Part shown: positions 8,261-17,585 of the stretch, in pieces | Layout: every line of letters begins with the position of its first letter | How positions within the stretch are numbered: the stretch's first letter is position 1 | Source: Treponema sp. | Lineage (GTDB): Bacteria > Spirochaetota > Spirochaetia > Treponematales > Treponemataceae | DNA: 64,000 bases | Assembly (NCBI GenBank): GCA_016296655.1 | Contig: JAEDIW010000002.1 | Span: 29,060 to 93,059, forward strand | Direction: 5' to 3' | Translations under genes and position numbers: made by a program | The notes under the pieces: generated by a model | The model's input: the letters and a program-made list of their open reading frames with translations, nothing else | Databases searched by the model: none | Told to the model about the DNA's origin: nothing

Positions 8261-9658
8261 ATGACAAAAAATAATCTAATTAAATTAAGTTTTATGAATG
8301 TCTTACTTTTAAGCCTGATTTTTGTGCCAGCGGCAGCACAGAATTCAGAAGAAAAAGAACAGACTCCAATCACACTCACAATTGAAAAAGCTGTTGACTA
8401 TGCAAACAAAAACAGCCGCTCACTGAAAGTTGCAAAAATTGATCTGGAAATGTCAGAACGTGCAAGCAAATATGCATGGAATGTTTTCTGGCCAACTGTA
8501 ACTGTTTCCGGAACTGCAAGTCGTGCAAATGACTATATTCCGGGAACTGGCGACATACTGAAAAATGCTATGGGAGGTGTTCCTATTCCAGATGATTATG
8601 ACAGCGAAAAAGAGCGATGGACAGGAGTCGGAAATTTAGGCGTATCGCTTAATTTAAGCCTTGCACTCATTCAGAACATCCGTTCAACACATGCAAGTTT
8701 TGAAGCAGGAAAAATCACCTGGCAGCAGGCATTAAAAGAAAACGAACTGAATGTCAGGAAGCTGTTCTATGCACTGCTTCTGCAGCAGGAAAATCTCAAG
8801 GTAAAAGAAACAACCCTTGAAAATGCCCGCCAGAGAGCAAGACAGTCAGAAACAAACTATAAAAATGGTATGATTCCTGAACTGTCAATGCTTCAGGCTC
8901 AGGTAACATACGAAAACCAGCGCCCAGAAATTGACAAAGCCCGTCAGGATCTTGCTCAGAGCCTTGACAATTTTGCATTTTTGCTCGGCATGCCTGTCGG
9001 AACAAAAATCGAACTGGTTGGAAAAATCTCTCCAACATTTGTAGAGCTTGATGCTGACAAAATCTTTAATGAATATGGCATGAACAACCTTGACGTTCAG
9101 AACATCAAAAAGCAGATTGAAATTTGCAAGATGAAACTAAGTGCCGTTGACTTAAAGTCTTTTACACCAGCTCTTTCCCTTGGATGGAATTACCAGCCGC
9201 TTCTGATGACAGCTGGCGAATGGAATGATTCAGATGCACGCTATGACAACGGAAATCTCAGCCTTACGCTTGCATGGACAATTTCAGATATGCTGCCGTT
9301 CTCTGCAAACCGTCAGACTGCAAAAGATTTAAAAGACACGATTCGTTCACTTGAAGTAAAAATGACAACGTTGATTCAAAACAATGAACTTACAGTCAAA
9401 AAATCAGTTGACAGCCTTTCACAGGCAAAAAAAGCCATTGAATCAAATCAGCGCAACATAAAACTTGCACAGCGTTCTTATGACATGACAGCCGTAGCAT
9501 ACCGCAACGGTACAAAAGAACTTCTGGACTTACGGGATGCTGAAAATTCACTGAATCAGGCAAAACTTGGTGCTTTGAACGAACAGTACAATTATTTATC
9601 TTACCTTCTTGACCTTGAATATACTCTAAATACAAAACTTACAGGAGAAACAAAATGA
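8261..9658 (+). CDS. TolC-like outer-membrane efflux protein
   Basis: A 465-residue outer-membrane-factor protein. A signal peptide (about residues 1-26, ending PAAAQ) precedes two repeats of long helices with the TolC-type pattern: ITLTIEKAVDYANKNSR in the first half and QNIKKQIEICKMKL onwards in the second. It would form the trimeric exit duct for the RND pump encoded two genes downstream. A strong AGGAGG lies before the ATG. The stop codon overlaps the next gene's ATG (ATGA), showing tight coupling. Confidence 0.88.
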   Translation: MTKNNLIKLSFMNVLLLSLIFVPAAAQNSEEKEQTPITLTIEKAVDYANKNSRSLKVAKIDLEMSERASKYAWNVFWPTVTVSGTASRANDYIPGTGDILKNAMGGVPIPDDYDSEKERWTGVGNLGVSLNLSLALIQNIRSTHASFEAGKITWQQALKENELNVRKLFYALLLQQENLKVKETTLENARQRARQSETNYKNGMIPELSMLQAQVTYENQRPEIDKARQDLAQSLDNFAFLLGMPVGTKIELVGKISPTFVELDADKIFNEYGMNNLDVQNIKKQIEICKMKLSAVDLKSFTPALSLGWNYQPLLMTAGEWNDSDARYDNGNLSLTLAWTISDMLPFSANRQTAKDLKDTIRSLEVKMTTLIQNNELTVKKSVDSLSQAKKAIESNQRNIKLAQRSYDMTAVAYRNGTKELLDLRDAENSLNQAKLGALNEQYNYLSYLLDLEYTLNTKLTGETK

Positions 9659-10590
9659 AAGCAGAAAAATTCGTAAAAATTGCAGCCGTTTCAGCTGCAT
9701 TGATTATGTCATTATCCTTGACTGGCTGTAAAAAAACTGCTCCAAAAGCAGATGAAGAAGATGAAAAAGTTGCTTTTGCCGTAATTACACAGCGGATAAC
9801 AGAAAGCAACCTTGACGATTACCTTGAATTCGGCGGTAACATCGTTGCATCTTCACTTGTAAATATACTTCCAGATGCAAGCGGAAAAATCTCACGTCTT
9901 ATGGTAAAAGTTGGTGATGTCGTTCAAAAAGATCAGGTCGTAGCATATATTGACCCAAGCCGTCCTGGAATGACATACAGTGCAAGCCCTGTAAAGGCTC
10001 CTGTAAAAGGAACAGTTACGCTTTTCCCATATACAGTTGGTGAACAGGTCGGAACTTCAACATCCATCGGACAGATTGGTTCAACAGGAAAGCTTGAAAT
10101 TCATACCCATATTGCAGAGCGTTTTGTTTCCCGCATTAAAAACGGTCAGGCAGCAACAATTTCTTTTGATGCTTTCCCGGGAGAAACTTTCTCTGCCCAC
10201 GTTTTTGAAGTAAGTCCTGTACTCGACACAGCAACAAGAACAATGCAGATAAAATTAAATCTGGATTCTACAGACCCAAGAATCAAGGTCGGTATGTATT
10301 CAAAAGTCCGCCTTATCACTGATAAACGTGAAAATGCAATGGCTATTCCGTTCGATGCAATCGTTACACGCGACGGTGAAACATTTGTTTTTGTCGTAAA
10401 AAGAACAGGCAATGAAAATTCTTCTACAGGATTCCCTGGCATTGTTTCAAAACAGAATGTAACTCTTGGAATCCATGTTGATGACAAAGTAGAAATTCTT
10501 TCAGGCCTTAAAGTAGGCGATGAAATTGTTGTCCGCGGACAGAGCGTTCTTGCAGAAGGCTCGCCTGTAAACATTGTTACGTCAAAATAA
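9655..10590 (+). CDS. RND periplasmic adaptor (membrane fusion) lipoprotein
   Basis: A 311-residue HlyD/AcrA-type adaptor. The N terminus is a lipoprotein signal with lipobox LTGC (Cys25), so it is anchored in the inner membrane. The split biotinyl-lipoyl halves are visible as ASGKISRLMVKVGDVVQKDQ and APVKGTVTLFPYTVGEQV, followed by a beta-barrel (PGETFSAHVFEVSP) and a membrane-proximal domain (VEILSGLKVGDEIVVRG). The short helical hairpin explains the small size. It joins the pump to the TolC-like duct; ATG overlaps the upstream stop codon. Confidence 0.92.
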   Translation: MKAEKFVKIAAVSAALIMSLSLTGCKKTAPKADEEDEKVAFAVITQRITESNLDDYLEFGGNIVASSLVNILPDASGKISRLMVKVGDVVQKDQVVAYIDPSRPGMTYSASPVKAPVKGTVTLFPYTVGEQVGTSTSIGQIGSTGKLEIHTHIAERFVSRIKNGQAATISFDAFPGETFSAHVFEVSPVLDTATRTMQIKLNLDSTDPRIKVGMYSKVRLITDKRENAMAIPFDAIVTRDGETFVFVVKRTGNENSSTGFPGIVSKQNVTLGIHVDDKVEILSGLKVGDEIVVRGQSVLAEGSPVNIVTSK

Positions 10591-10684
10591 ACGTTATAGT
10601 AATTTTTACTGAAAATCGGTTTCCGCAAAATTCTGAGTAATTTTACGGGTGTTTTATATTTTTAATTTTCAAAGAGGAATTAAT

Positions 10685-13600
10685 ATGTCTATATCAGAAA
10701 TGTCTGTTAAAAAACCTGTAACAGCATTGTTAGTATTTATTATCCTTTCAGCATTGGGTATCTACTCTTTGTGCAACCTCAATGTTGACTTGTACCCGGA
10801 TATTGATATTCCGTATATGATTGTCTATACAGGTTATGACAATGCAGGTCCGGAAGAAGTAGAATCAAGCATTACACGAACATTGGAAAGTTCTCTTTCT
10901 GGTCTGAGCGGCTTGAAAAAAATGAAGTCTGAATCATCTTCAGGCATAAGCCTTATTATTCTTGAAATGGAATACGGCACAAACCTTGATGAAACAGCAA
11001 ACTCTATCCGTGATAAAATTGATATGGTGCGCTCTTATCTGCCGGAAGATGCCGATACTCCTTTAACAATCAAGATTGACCCGGCTATGTTCCCTATCAT
11101 GCAGATTGCATTAAAAGGACAGCGAACTCCAGATGAACTTTACCAGTATGCAGACGATGTTATAGCCCCAAAACTGGAACAGCTTGATGGTGTTGCGTCC
11201 ACAAAAGTAATGGGTGGCCGCGAAAAAACAATCAATGTTGATATTCCACGAGACAGGCTTGATGCTTATGAGCTTTCAATTTCCCAGATTGCTTCGATGA
11301 TTGGTTCTCAGAACATTCAGTCTTCAGGCGGAAAAATCAAATCTGAATCATTGAACTATACCGTAAAAACTGACGGTAAATTTCACTCTATTGAAGACAT
11401 AAAAAATGCAGTAATTTCTTATGCTTCAACTAAAAAAACTGGGGCAAATTCAACTTCAAGCACTCAGAAAATCCTGCTGCGTGACATTGCTGATGTTTAT
11501 CAGGGCTATGAAGATGAATCAACTTCTGCTTACTTCAATGGAGAATCTTCCGTAGTTATTCTTGTTAACAAACAGAGCGGTAAAAATGCCGTAAAAGCAT
11601 CTGCAAATGTCCGCAAAGCACTTAAAGACATGGAAAAAACGCTTCCTTCTGACATTCAGCTTATTGAAGCTTATAACAGTACCGATGATATCAAAAATTC
11701 TATCATTGAAGTTGTAAAATCCGTAGTTCAGGGTATGGCACTTGCAGTTGTTGTACTTTTGATTTTCCTTCGCAATGTAAAAAGTACAATCATCATCGGT
11801 CTTGCAATTCCTATTTCCCTGCTTGTAACATCGTTCCTTATGTTCCTGCGCGGAATGACAATCAACATGATTTCCCTCGGCGGTATGTTGATTGGTGTAG
11901 GTATGCTTGTAGACAACTCAATCGTAGTTTTGGAAAACATATTTGCATACCGCGAACGAGACGCAAAACCTTCAGTAGCAGCAATTCTTGGTACTCAGGA
12001 AATGATAAATTCAGTTGTTGCAAGTACACTTACTTCAATCTGTATCTTCCTTCCAATGATTATGCTCAGCTCAAAGCTTGGCTTTATGGGTCAGCTTTTC
12101 AATGACCTTGCATTTACAATCGTATTCTCTCTGCTGGGATCTCTTGTAGTAGCTATCGCCCTTGTACCAGTCTTAACTTCAAATTATCTGGTTATCCAGA
12201 AGGCTTCTACACAGAATAACAAATCCTTATTTGGAAGATTGAATCGTGTACTCGGCATTTTCTTTGACAAACTTGACAAGGCTTATTCAAATGCCGTAGT
12301 AAAAGTTCTCAAGCACAAAGCTCTTACCCTTGTTGTAATACTTTCTTTGTTCTTTGGTTCAATTTTTGTTGCAACAAAAATCGGCTTCATTTATATGCCG
12401 GAAGAAGCATCTCAAACCGTTACAGTCAATATGGAACTTCCAAAAGGAACCCGTATTGAAGTTACGGAATCATATCTTCAGCAGCTTGAAAACATTGGTC
12501 GCCAGACTATAAAGGGAATAAAATATTCAATCATTACATCTGGCGGAACATCATTCATGTCATCAAGCAGTGCTACAAATGAAGGTTCCATTACATTTAC
12601 CCTTTATCCTCAGGCAGAACGACAGGAAGGATGGGATAATGACAAATCTGCAAAGGAAAAGCTCCGCCCGTACTTTGACAAATTCCCTGGAGCAACAATT
12701 ACTTTCAATTCTGGAAACAACTCAGGTGGAAATAATGGTATAAGTATTGACATTAAGAGTAATGACCTTTCACTTGTTTCAAAAACTTCTAAGGATGTTG
12801 TAAACCTTGTAAAGACTCAGGCAAAAGACTTAATAAATGAAGTTACCTGTGATCTGGAAGAAGGTTTGCCACAGCTGGAAATTGCGCTTGACAGGGAACG
12901 CATGTACGAACTTGGTCTGAATGTTTCATCAATCGGAAGCGAAATCAGTGGCGCAATCAATGGTAAAAAAGCCAGCCGCTATGACGATGGGGGTGAAGAC
13001 ATTGACGTTATTGTCCGTCTGCCAGAAAAAGATCGTTCAAAAATTACCGACCTTGATTCCATTTTTGTAAAAAACAATAAAGGAGAACGTATCGCACTGT
13101 CTAACTTTGCACATACGGTTCAGAACACGGCTCCTGTTACAATCTTCCGCGAAAACCAGGCTCGTATTGCCCGCGTTACTGTAAAACCAGCAACAGGTCT
13201 TTCTCTTGGCGATGTTCAGAATGAAATCAAAAATCTGATAAACGAAAACATCCTTATGGAAGGCGACCTTACAATTTCATATTCTGGTGACCTTGCAGAC
13301 ATGATGGAAGCTGTCATGAACTTCCTTGCAATTATAATCATGGCTATTATTCTGGTATTTTCCGTAATGGCCAGCCAATTTGAATCATTCAAGAGTCCGT
13401 TCATCATCATGTTTACGATTCCGCTGTCATTCATAGGTGTCGTAACGATTTACGGTCTTACAGGCTCAAGGTTCAACCTTATTACCGTAATGGGTGTATT
13501 AACACTTGTAGGAACAATCGTAAACAACGGTATTGTATTGATTGACCAGATTAACATCTTAAGAAAACGTGGACGCACGCTTGACGATGCCTGTGCAGAA

Positions 13601-13861
13601 GCTGCTGGAAACCGTCTGCGCCCGATTCTTATGAGTACACTTACAACTGTATTCTCCCTTATTCCAATGGCATTCTTCCCGGGAGAAGGTTCAGAATCAA
13701 TGCAGCCTATCGGTCTTACAATCTTTGGTGGTATGACTTTTGGTTCACTCATGACACTGTTCCTTATGCCACTTATTTATAATCTGTTTAACCGCGGTGA
13801 TGAAAAACGGCGCATTGCAGAACTGGCACTCATAGAAGCAGAAAATGCCAAAAAATTCTAA
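10685..13861 (+). CDS. RND-family efflux pump, inner-membrane subunit
   Basis: A 1058-residue proton-driven exporter of the AcrB/HAE family. Visible features: TM1 with KKPVTALLVFIILSALGIYS, the porter domain segment GYDNAGPEEVESSITRTLE, the TM4 motif GMLVDNSIVVLENIF with an acidic residue used in proton relay, and the equivalent second-half motif TIVNNGIVLIDQIN, in which the Asp is Asn. The start is the ATG at 10685 after AGAGGAAT; the frame is open 36 bases further upstream without a ribosome site. A 94-base gap separates it from the adaptor gene. Substrate cannot be read from the sequence. Confidence 0.94.
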   Translation: MSISEMSVKKPVTALLVFIILSALGIYSLCNLNVDLYPDIDIPYMIVYTGYDNAGPEEVESSITRTLESSLSGLSGLKKMKSESSSGISLIILEMEYGTNLDETANSIRDKIDMVRSYLPEDADTPLTIKIDPAMFPIMQIALKGQRTPDELYQYADDVIAPKLEQLDGVASTKVMGGREKTINVDIPRDRLDAYELSISQIASMIGSQNIQSSGGKIKSESLNYTVKTDGKFHSIEDIKNAVISYASTKKTGANSTSSTQKILLRDIADVYQGYEDESTSAYFNGESSVVILVNKQSGKNAVKASANVRKALKDMEKTLPSDIQLIEAYNSTDDIKNSIIEVVKSVVQGMALAVVVLLIFLRNVKSTIIIGLAIPISLLVTSFLMFLRGMTINMISLGGMLIGVGMLVDNSIVVLENIFAYRERDAKPSVAAILGTQEMINSVVASTLTSICIFLPMIMLSSKLGFMGQLFNDLAFTIVFSLLGSLVVAIALVPVLTSNYLVIQKASTQNNKSLFGRLNRVLGIFFDKLDKAYSNAVVKVLKHKALTLVVILSLFFGSIFVATKIGFIYMPEEASQTVTVNMELPKGTRIEVTESYLQQLENIGRQTIKGIKYSIITSGGTSFMSSSSATNEGSITFTLYPQAERQEGWDNDKSAKEKLRPYFDKFPGATITFNSGNNSGGNNGISIDIKSNDLSLVSKTSKDVVNLVKTQAKDLINEVTCDLEEGLPQLEIALDRERMYELGLNVSSIGSEISGAINGKKASRYDDGGEDIDVIVRLPEKDRSKITDLDSIFVKNNKGERIALSNFAHTVQNTAPVTIFRENQARIARVTVKPATGLSLGDVQNEIKNLINENILMEGDLTISYSGDLADMMEAVMNFLAIIIMAIILVFSVMASQFESFKSPFIIMFTIPLSFIGVVTIYGLTGSRFNLITVMGVLTLVGTIVNNGIVLIDQINILRKRGRTLDDACAEAAGNRLRPILMSTLTTVFSLIPMAFFPGEGSESMQPIGLTIFGGMTFGSLMTLFLMPLIYNLFNRGDEKRRIAELALIEAENAKKF

Positions 13862-13939
13862 TTAAAATTAAATGCACGGCTACAAGCATTGGTAAAGCCA
13901 GCTGCCATCAGCCTTGCATTTATAAGGAGATTGAATTTT

Positions 13940-14362
13940 ATGAAAGATAAAGATGACGAACTTGCAACACTTGAAAAACTTACAAAAATAAACAAGCAGA
14001 AGAAGGAAAAAAAAGCCGAATCTTCAGAGGAAAAAATCAGCCATGATATTCCTGACACAGCAAATAAAACGGAAAAACTCCGTCGCATTGAAATTATCTG
14101 TTCTCAGGCCATGGGAGAAGATTTGCTTGACGGCTTTAAATTCCGCAAAATCAAATGCTATACACAGATTCCATCCCTTGTAGGAACTGGATACAGCGTT
14201 CCAAAACTTGGCAATGAAATCTGGCCACAGCTTAACACTATGTTTATTGTTTACTGCAATAAAGAAGATAGTAAAAAAATAAAGGCCCTTATAAAAACAC
14301 TGCGCAAGCAGTTCGTAGGTGAAGGTCTTGCCTGCTATGTTAGCAAGGCGAAGGAATGGTAG
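13940..14362 (+). CDS. PII-like protein associated with the RND efflux operon
   Basis: A 140-residue protein with a charged, Lys/Glu-rich N-terminal 45 residues and a C-terminal ferredoxin-like domain (RRIEIICSQAMGEDLLDGF, later MFIVYCNKEDSKKIKALI) resembling the PG0541-type transporter-associated PII-like family. It is the last gene of the efflux operon. The start at 13940 follows AAGGAGA; the frame is open 51 bases upstream without a ribosome site. Canonical PII proteins sense nucleotides and 2-oxoglutarate and block a membrane partner; a similar gating role here is inference from family and position. The assignment is from remembered motifs, so the exact family is moderately certain. Confidence 0.65.
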   Translation: MKDKDDELATLEKLTKINKQKKEKKAESSEEKISHDIPDTANKTEKLRRIEIICSQAMGEDLLDGFKFRKIKCYTQIPSLVGTGYSVPKLGNEIWPQLNTMFIVYCNKEDSKKIKALIKTLRKQFVGEGLACYVSKAKEW

Positions 14363-14727
14363 CATTTCATCTTCATCACTGAAAAAAATCAGATTTTTTT
14401 GGGTAAGTACCGGTTAACAACTTTTTGTTAGCCAGCACTTACCTTAAAACTCTCAGTTGAGAGATATAAATTACAAAAAGTAGATTATTTTCTGTCTGAT
14501 AACTACCGTTGACATACGAAAATCTCAAATAAATTTATAGGTCAAAATTTGATTTTATAAAAACGGGATTACTGTATATAATGGGTTTTCAGGCAGTAAT
14601 CGACTGAAAAACAGGAGAAGCGTTTGTTAAACTATATTTCCATTTTGGCTTTAAAACCTTTGACATCACCAAAGAGCTAAAAAATTCTAAATGGAAAACA
14701 TATTTTTATACTTTCGCAAAACGAGAA
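14363..14727. other. Non-coding gap with several hairpins
   Basis: No convincing gene. It begins with AAAAAAATCAGATTTTTTT (14382-14400), a plausible terminator for the efflux operon, then a branched hairpin (14401-14443) with arms GGTAAGT / ACTTACC outside and TTAACAA / TTGTTAg inside, and CTCTCAGTTGAGAG (14451-14464). A TTGACA at about 14510 and a TATATAAT at about 14575 are promoter-like pieces but do not pair at a standard distance. Confidence 0.5.
14382..14400 (+). terminator. Possible terminator of the efflux operon
   Basis: AAAAAAAT and ATTTTTTT arms around a CAG loop, 20 bases after the PII-like gene. AT-only stem, so strength is doubtful. Confidence 0.4.
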
Positions 14728-15699
14728 ATGAAAAAACTCACAGTTTTAATTTCCGCATTAGTATTTTCTTTAAGTGTTGTGTCTGCTAAGCCACAATTTT
14801 CCATGTCTTTAGACGTAATAGGCTTGACAATATCTGGTGATGACCTGGCAAAAGAAGGTTACAGCTGGGCTGACAAAGACTGGCTTGAGCAGGTTCCTCT
14901 GATTCCTTTAGCAATGCCAGCATTAACACTTTGCTACGGCCAGCCAGCGCCTCACAATAATCATGAAGCTGAAAATGCAGAAAAAGAACCAGAATTTCAA
15001 TTGTTCAGCACTGAATTTTTTATCACTTCAACAATCTCTCTTTTAGATGCAAGAGCAAACTGTGAAGTTTCCATTTACCTGACACCAATGCTTCAACTCA
15101 CAGCAAGTTCAGGAATCCATTCAGCATGGAATTACAGCTCAAGCAATCCAAGCCTTGGTTTATATAATCCTGCAGAAGCAGAATATGATAAATTAACTTC
15201 ATTTTCAGAATTTGCATACAACTTTGCAGGAAAGGCAACAGTTACAATTCCATTGCCACAAGCTTTTATTCTGCAGGGATCCTATGAACATGAATATGTA
15301 GCATTTACAGGTGCTGATGATAAAGAACTTTGGAAATGCGGAGAATCTACTGGGGTAAACGGCTGGAAATATCAGACTTCTGTAATGATTGGAAAAATGT
15401 TTGACTGTCCTAAACTTAAAATGCTGGGATTAGTAGGTTCTGCAGAAGCATGGTACAGCGACAGTTATTTTGACAAACGCTACAAAGACTATAATCCAGA
15501 TTTTGTAGAATTTTCAATTATACCGATGGCCCAGTTTGAACTGACAAAAAAGCAGTCCCTCATGGTTCAAGCTCTCGTAAGCAGAGATCGTAAATTTGAA
15601 AATGATGACTGCGACAAGGCTGAGCAGCCGCTTCAAGTTTATGACGGAACAAAATGGGGTCTTAAAACAATTATGGCAATCTGGCACATAGATTTGTAA
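14728..15699 (+). CDS. Secreted protein of unknown function, possibly outer-membrane barrel
   Basis: Not recognised. The 323-residue product starts with a clear signal peptide (about residues 1-21, ending VVSA). The mature part is rich in alternating aromatic and polar residues (for example FSMSLDVIGLTI, LKTIMAIWHIDL) and ends in a strand with a terminal hydrophobic residue, a pattern common in outer-membrane beta-barrels. A His/Glu-rich stretch (PHNNHEAENAEKEPE, about residues 75-90) might be a surface loop or bind metal. Ribosome site is weak (ACGAGA). It stands alone, followed by a good terminator. Confidence 0.7.
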   Translation: MKKLTVLISALVFSLSVVSAKPQFSMSLDVIGLTISGDDLAKEGYSWADKDWLEQVPLIPLAMPALTLCYGQPAPHNNHEAENAEKEPEFQLFSTEFFITSTISLLDARANCEVSIYLTPMLQLTASSGIHSAWNYSSSNPSLGLYNPAEAEYDKLTSFSEFAYNFAGKATVTIPLPQAFILQGSYEHEYVAFTGADDKELWKCGESTGVNGWKYQTSVMIGKMFDCPKLKMLGLVGSAEAWYSDSYFDKRYKDYNPDFVEFSIIPMAQFELTKKQSLMVQALVSRDRKFENDDCDKAEQPLQVYDGTKWGLKTIMAIWHIDL

Positions 15700-15731
15700 T
15701 ATTAATCGATTTATAACTCAAATTATAACTC

Positions 15732-15768
15732 AAACTCCCTGCAAAATTAATTGTGACAGGGAGTTTTT
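15732..15768 (+). terminator. Intrinsic terminator after the secreted protein
   Basis: Perfect 10-bp arms AAACTCCCTG (15732-15741) and CAGGGAGTTT (15757-15766), then a T-rich end (TTTCC). Confidence 0.8.
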
Positions 15769-15824
15769 CCAGTTTTAGAAGATTTACTAGTTTTTTAAAT
15801 CAAACTATTCTATAATTTTTTATT

Positions 15825-17585
15825 ATGGATAAACTCTTGATTAAGAAAATAGTTCCAAAAAGCATTTTTCTCACTTTTTATTCAATAATAAGCATATGCC
15901 TTATTTTTTCACGACCAATAATTTTTGTTATTATAAAAAAAATATATCCAGAAATTCCTGCCGAAAACATTGTCCGCCTGCCATGGGTTTCTTCTACATT
16001 TGCTCTTTCTGGGATGGCCTTGCTTTTACTTGCAAGTATTTCTATTTTAACCTGCGGCAAAACAGGCCTTATTTTTTCAATTATTTTTGCAGATTTGCAG
16101 ATTCTCCTTATGATTTTTGCAATCATCTCCAAAAAAGGTGTAATTCTGGCAGGATTTTTTGGTTCAGGAATGACGATTTTCTTCTGCTACATTCTATATG
16201 TGTTTTTAAAAAAGCTGCGCATTTCCATGCTGAATTTAAATATTACAAAAGAAAATCTGCAGAAAATTGTTTATACAGATGAATTGACTTCCCTTGCCAG
16301 TCGAAAAAAAATAACCGATACACTCAGAGCCATGGCTTCTCCTCAAAACCTTAAAAAGCCGTTTGCAATCATGTTCATTGACATGGACAATTTTAAACTA
16401 ATAAATGACACTTTAGGCCATAAAATCGGAGACCTTTTTTTACAGGAAGCCGCACACAATATTTCCAGAACCATAGAACCTGGAATGCTACTCGGAAGAA
16501 TGGGAGGAGATGAATTTCTTTTGATAATTCCAGGAGTTTTCACAGATAAAGAGCTGGAAACTTTTGCTTCAAAAGTAACTACAGGAATTACACATCCGTT
16601 TATATTCAAAAACGAGGACTATTCAGTAACATGCAGCATTGGAATTGCCCGTTATCCATTTGATGCAAGTGATGATTCTGAAATTTTACGCTTTGCAGAC
16701 ATGGCCTTATATCAGGCAAAAGAAAAAGGCAAAAATCGTGCTGTTATTTTTGATGATTCTTTAAGAAAAGCTTTACGCTTGGAAATTGAACTGCATTCCC
16801 TTATCGATGAACTGGACAGTGGCATAGAAATTCTTAAAGATGTAGAAACAACTGACATTGAAAATATGAAAGCTCCCCAGGACGCCCAGTTTTATCTTTT
16901 GTTTCAGCCACAATTTATTGCCTCCAATCAAAAGCTGAGAGGCTTTGAAGTCCTATCACGCTTGAACTCAAAAGATTCTGGAAATATAAGTCCTTCGGTT
17001 TTTATTCCTGTTCTTGAAAAAAATGGAGACATAGTAGCTTTCAGTAAGTGGGTAATCAAGGAAAGTATCCATCAATATTTAAAAACAGTCACAGCTCTTG
17101 ACGAAGCTCCTCTCCTTTGTGTAAACGTTTCAACAGTTCAATTTCGTTCTCCTGATTTTATTGATTTTTTAAGGGAAACTTTAAAAGAATCAAAGATGCC
17201 ACCTGAAAAACTGGAAATAGAAATAACGGAATCTGTAATCATGTACTCTGCTGACATGGTTATAAAAAAATTGAATGAAATTCATGAAATGGGCATAAAA
17301 ATTGCACTTGACGATTTTGGGACCGGCTATTCTTCATTCAACTACCTGCGCCTGCTGCCTTTCGATTTACTGAAAATTGATAAAACATTTGTAGACCCAT
17401 TGCCAAACGATGTTACAGGTCTGAATATCATAAGAACCATTATAAACATGGCGCATGGACTGAAAATGGAAGTTATTGCAGAAGGTGTGGAAAATAAAGA
17501 GCAGTATGAACTTTTGCGCGACGCTGGATGCGACTTTATTCAGGGCTATTATTTTTCAAAGCCGGCTCCGCTTCAGGCTTTATGA
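15825..17585 (+). CDS. Membrane GGDEF-EAL cyclic-di-GMP enzyme
   Basis: A 586-residue protein with four predicted membrane helices (about residues 13-37, 57-76, 80-100, 107-127), a diguanylate cyclase domain with intact GGDEF (227-231) and a phosphodiesterase domain (about 325-586). The EAL signature reads EVL, which many active phosphodiesterases share; catalytic motifs NVSTVQF, ITESV, DDFGTGYSS, KIDKTF and AEGVE are all present. The allosteric RxxD I-site before GGDEF is absent. Both activities are thus possible, with phosphodiesterase well supported. No Shine-Dalgarno; TATAAT (15811-15816) ends 8 bases before the ATG. The stop overlaps the ATG of the next gene. Confidence 0.92.
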   Translation: MDKLLIKKIVPKSIFLTFYSIISICLIFSRPIIFVIIKKIYPEIPAENIVRLPWVSSTFALSGMALLLLASISILTCGKTGLIFSIIFADLQILLMIFAIISKKGVILAGFFGSGMTIFFCYILYVFLKKLRISMLNLNITKENLQKIVYTDELTSLASRKKITDTLRAMASPQNLKKPFAIMFIDMDNFKLINDTLGHKIGDLFLQEAAHNISRTIEPGMLLGRMGGDEFLLIIPGVFTDKELETFASKVTTGITHPFIFKNEDYSVTCSIGIARYPFDASDDSEILRFADMALYQAKEKGKNRAVIFDDSLRKALRLEIELHSLIDELDSGIEILKDVETTDIENMKAPQDAQFYLLFQPQFIASNQKLRGFEVLSRLNSKDSGNISPSVFIPVLEKNGDIVAFSKWVIKESIHQYLKTVTALDEAPLLCVNVSTVQFRSPDFIDFLRETLKESKMPPEKLEIEITESVIMYSADMVIKKLNEIHEMGIKIALDDFGTGYSSFNYLRLLPFDLLKIDKTFVDPLPNDVTGLNIIRTIINMAHGLKMEVIAEGVENKEQYELLRDAGCDFIQGYYFSKPAPLQAL

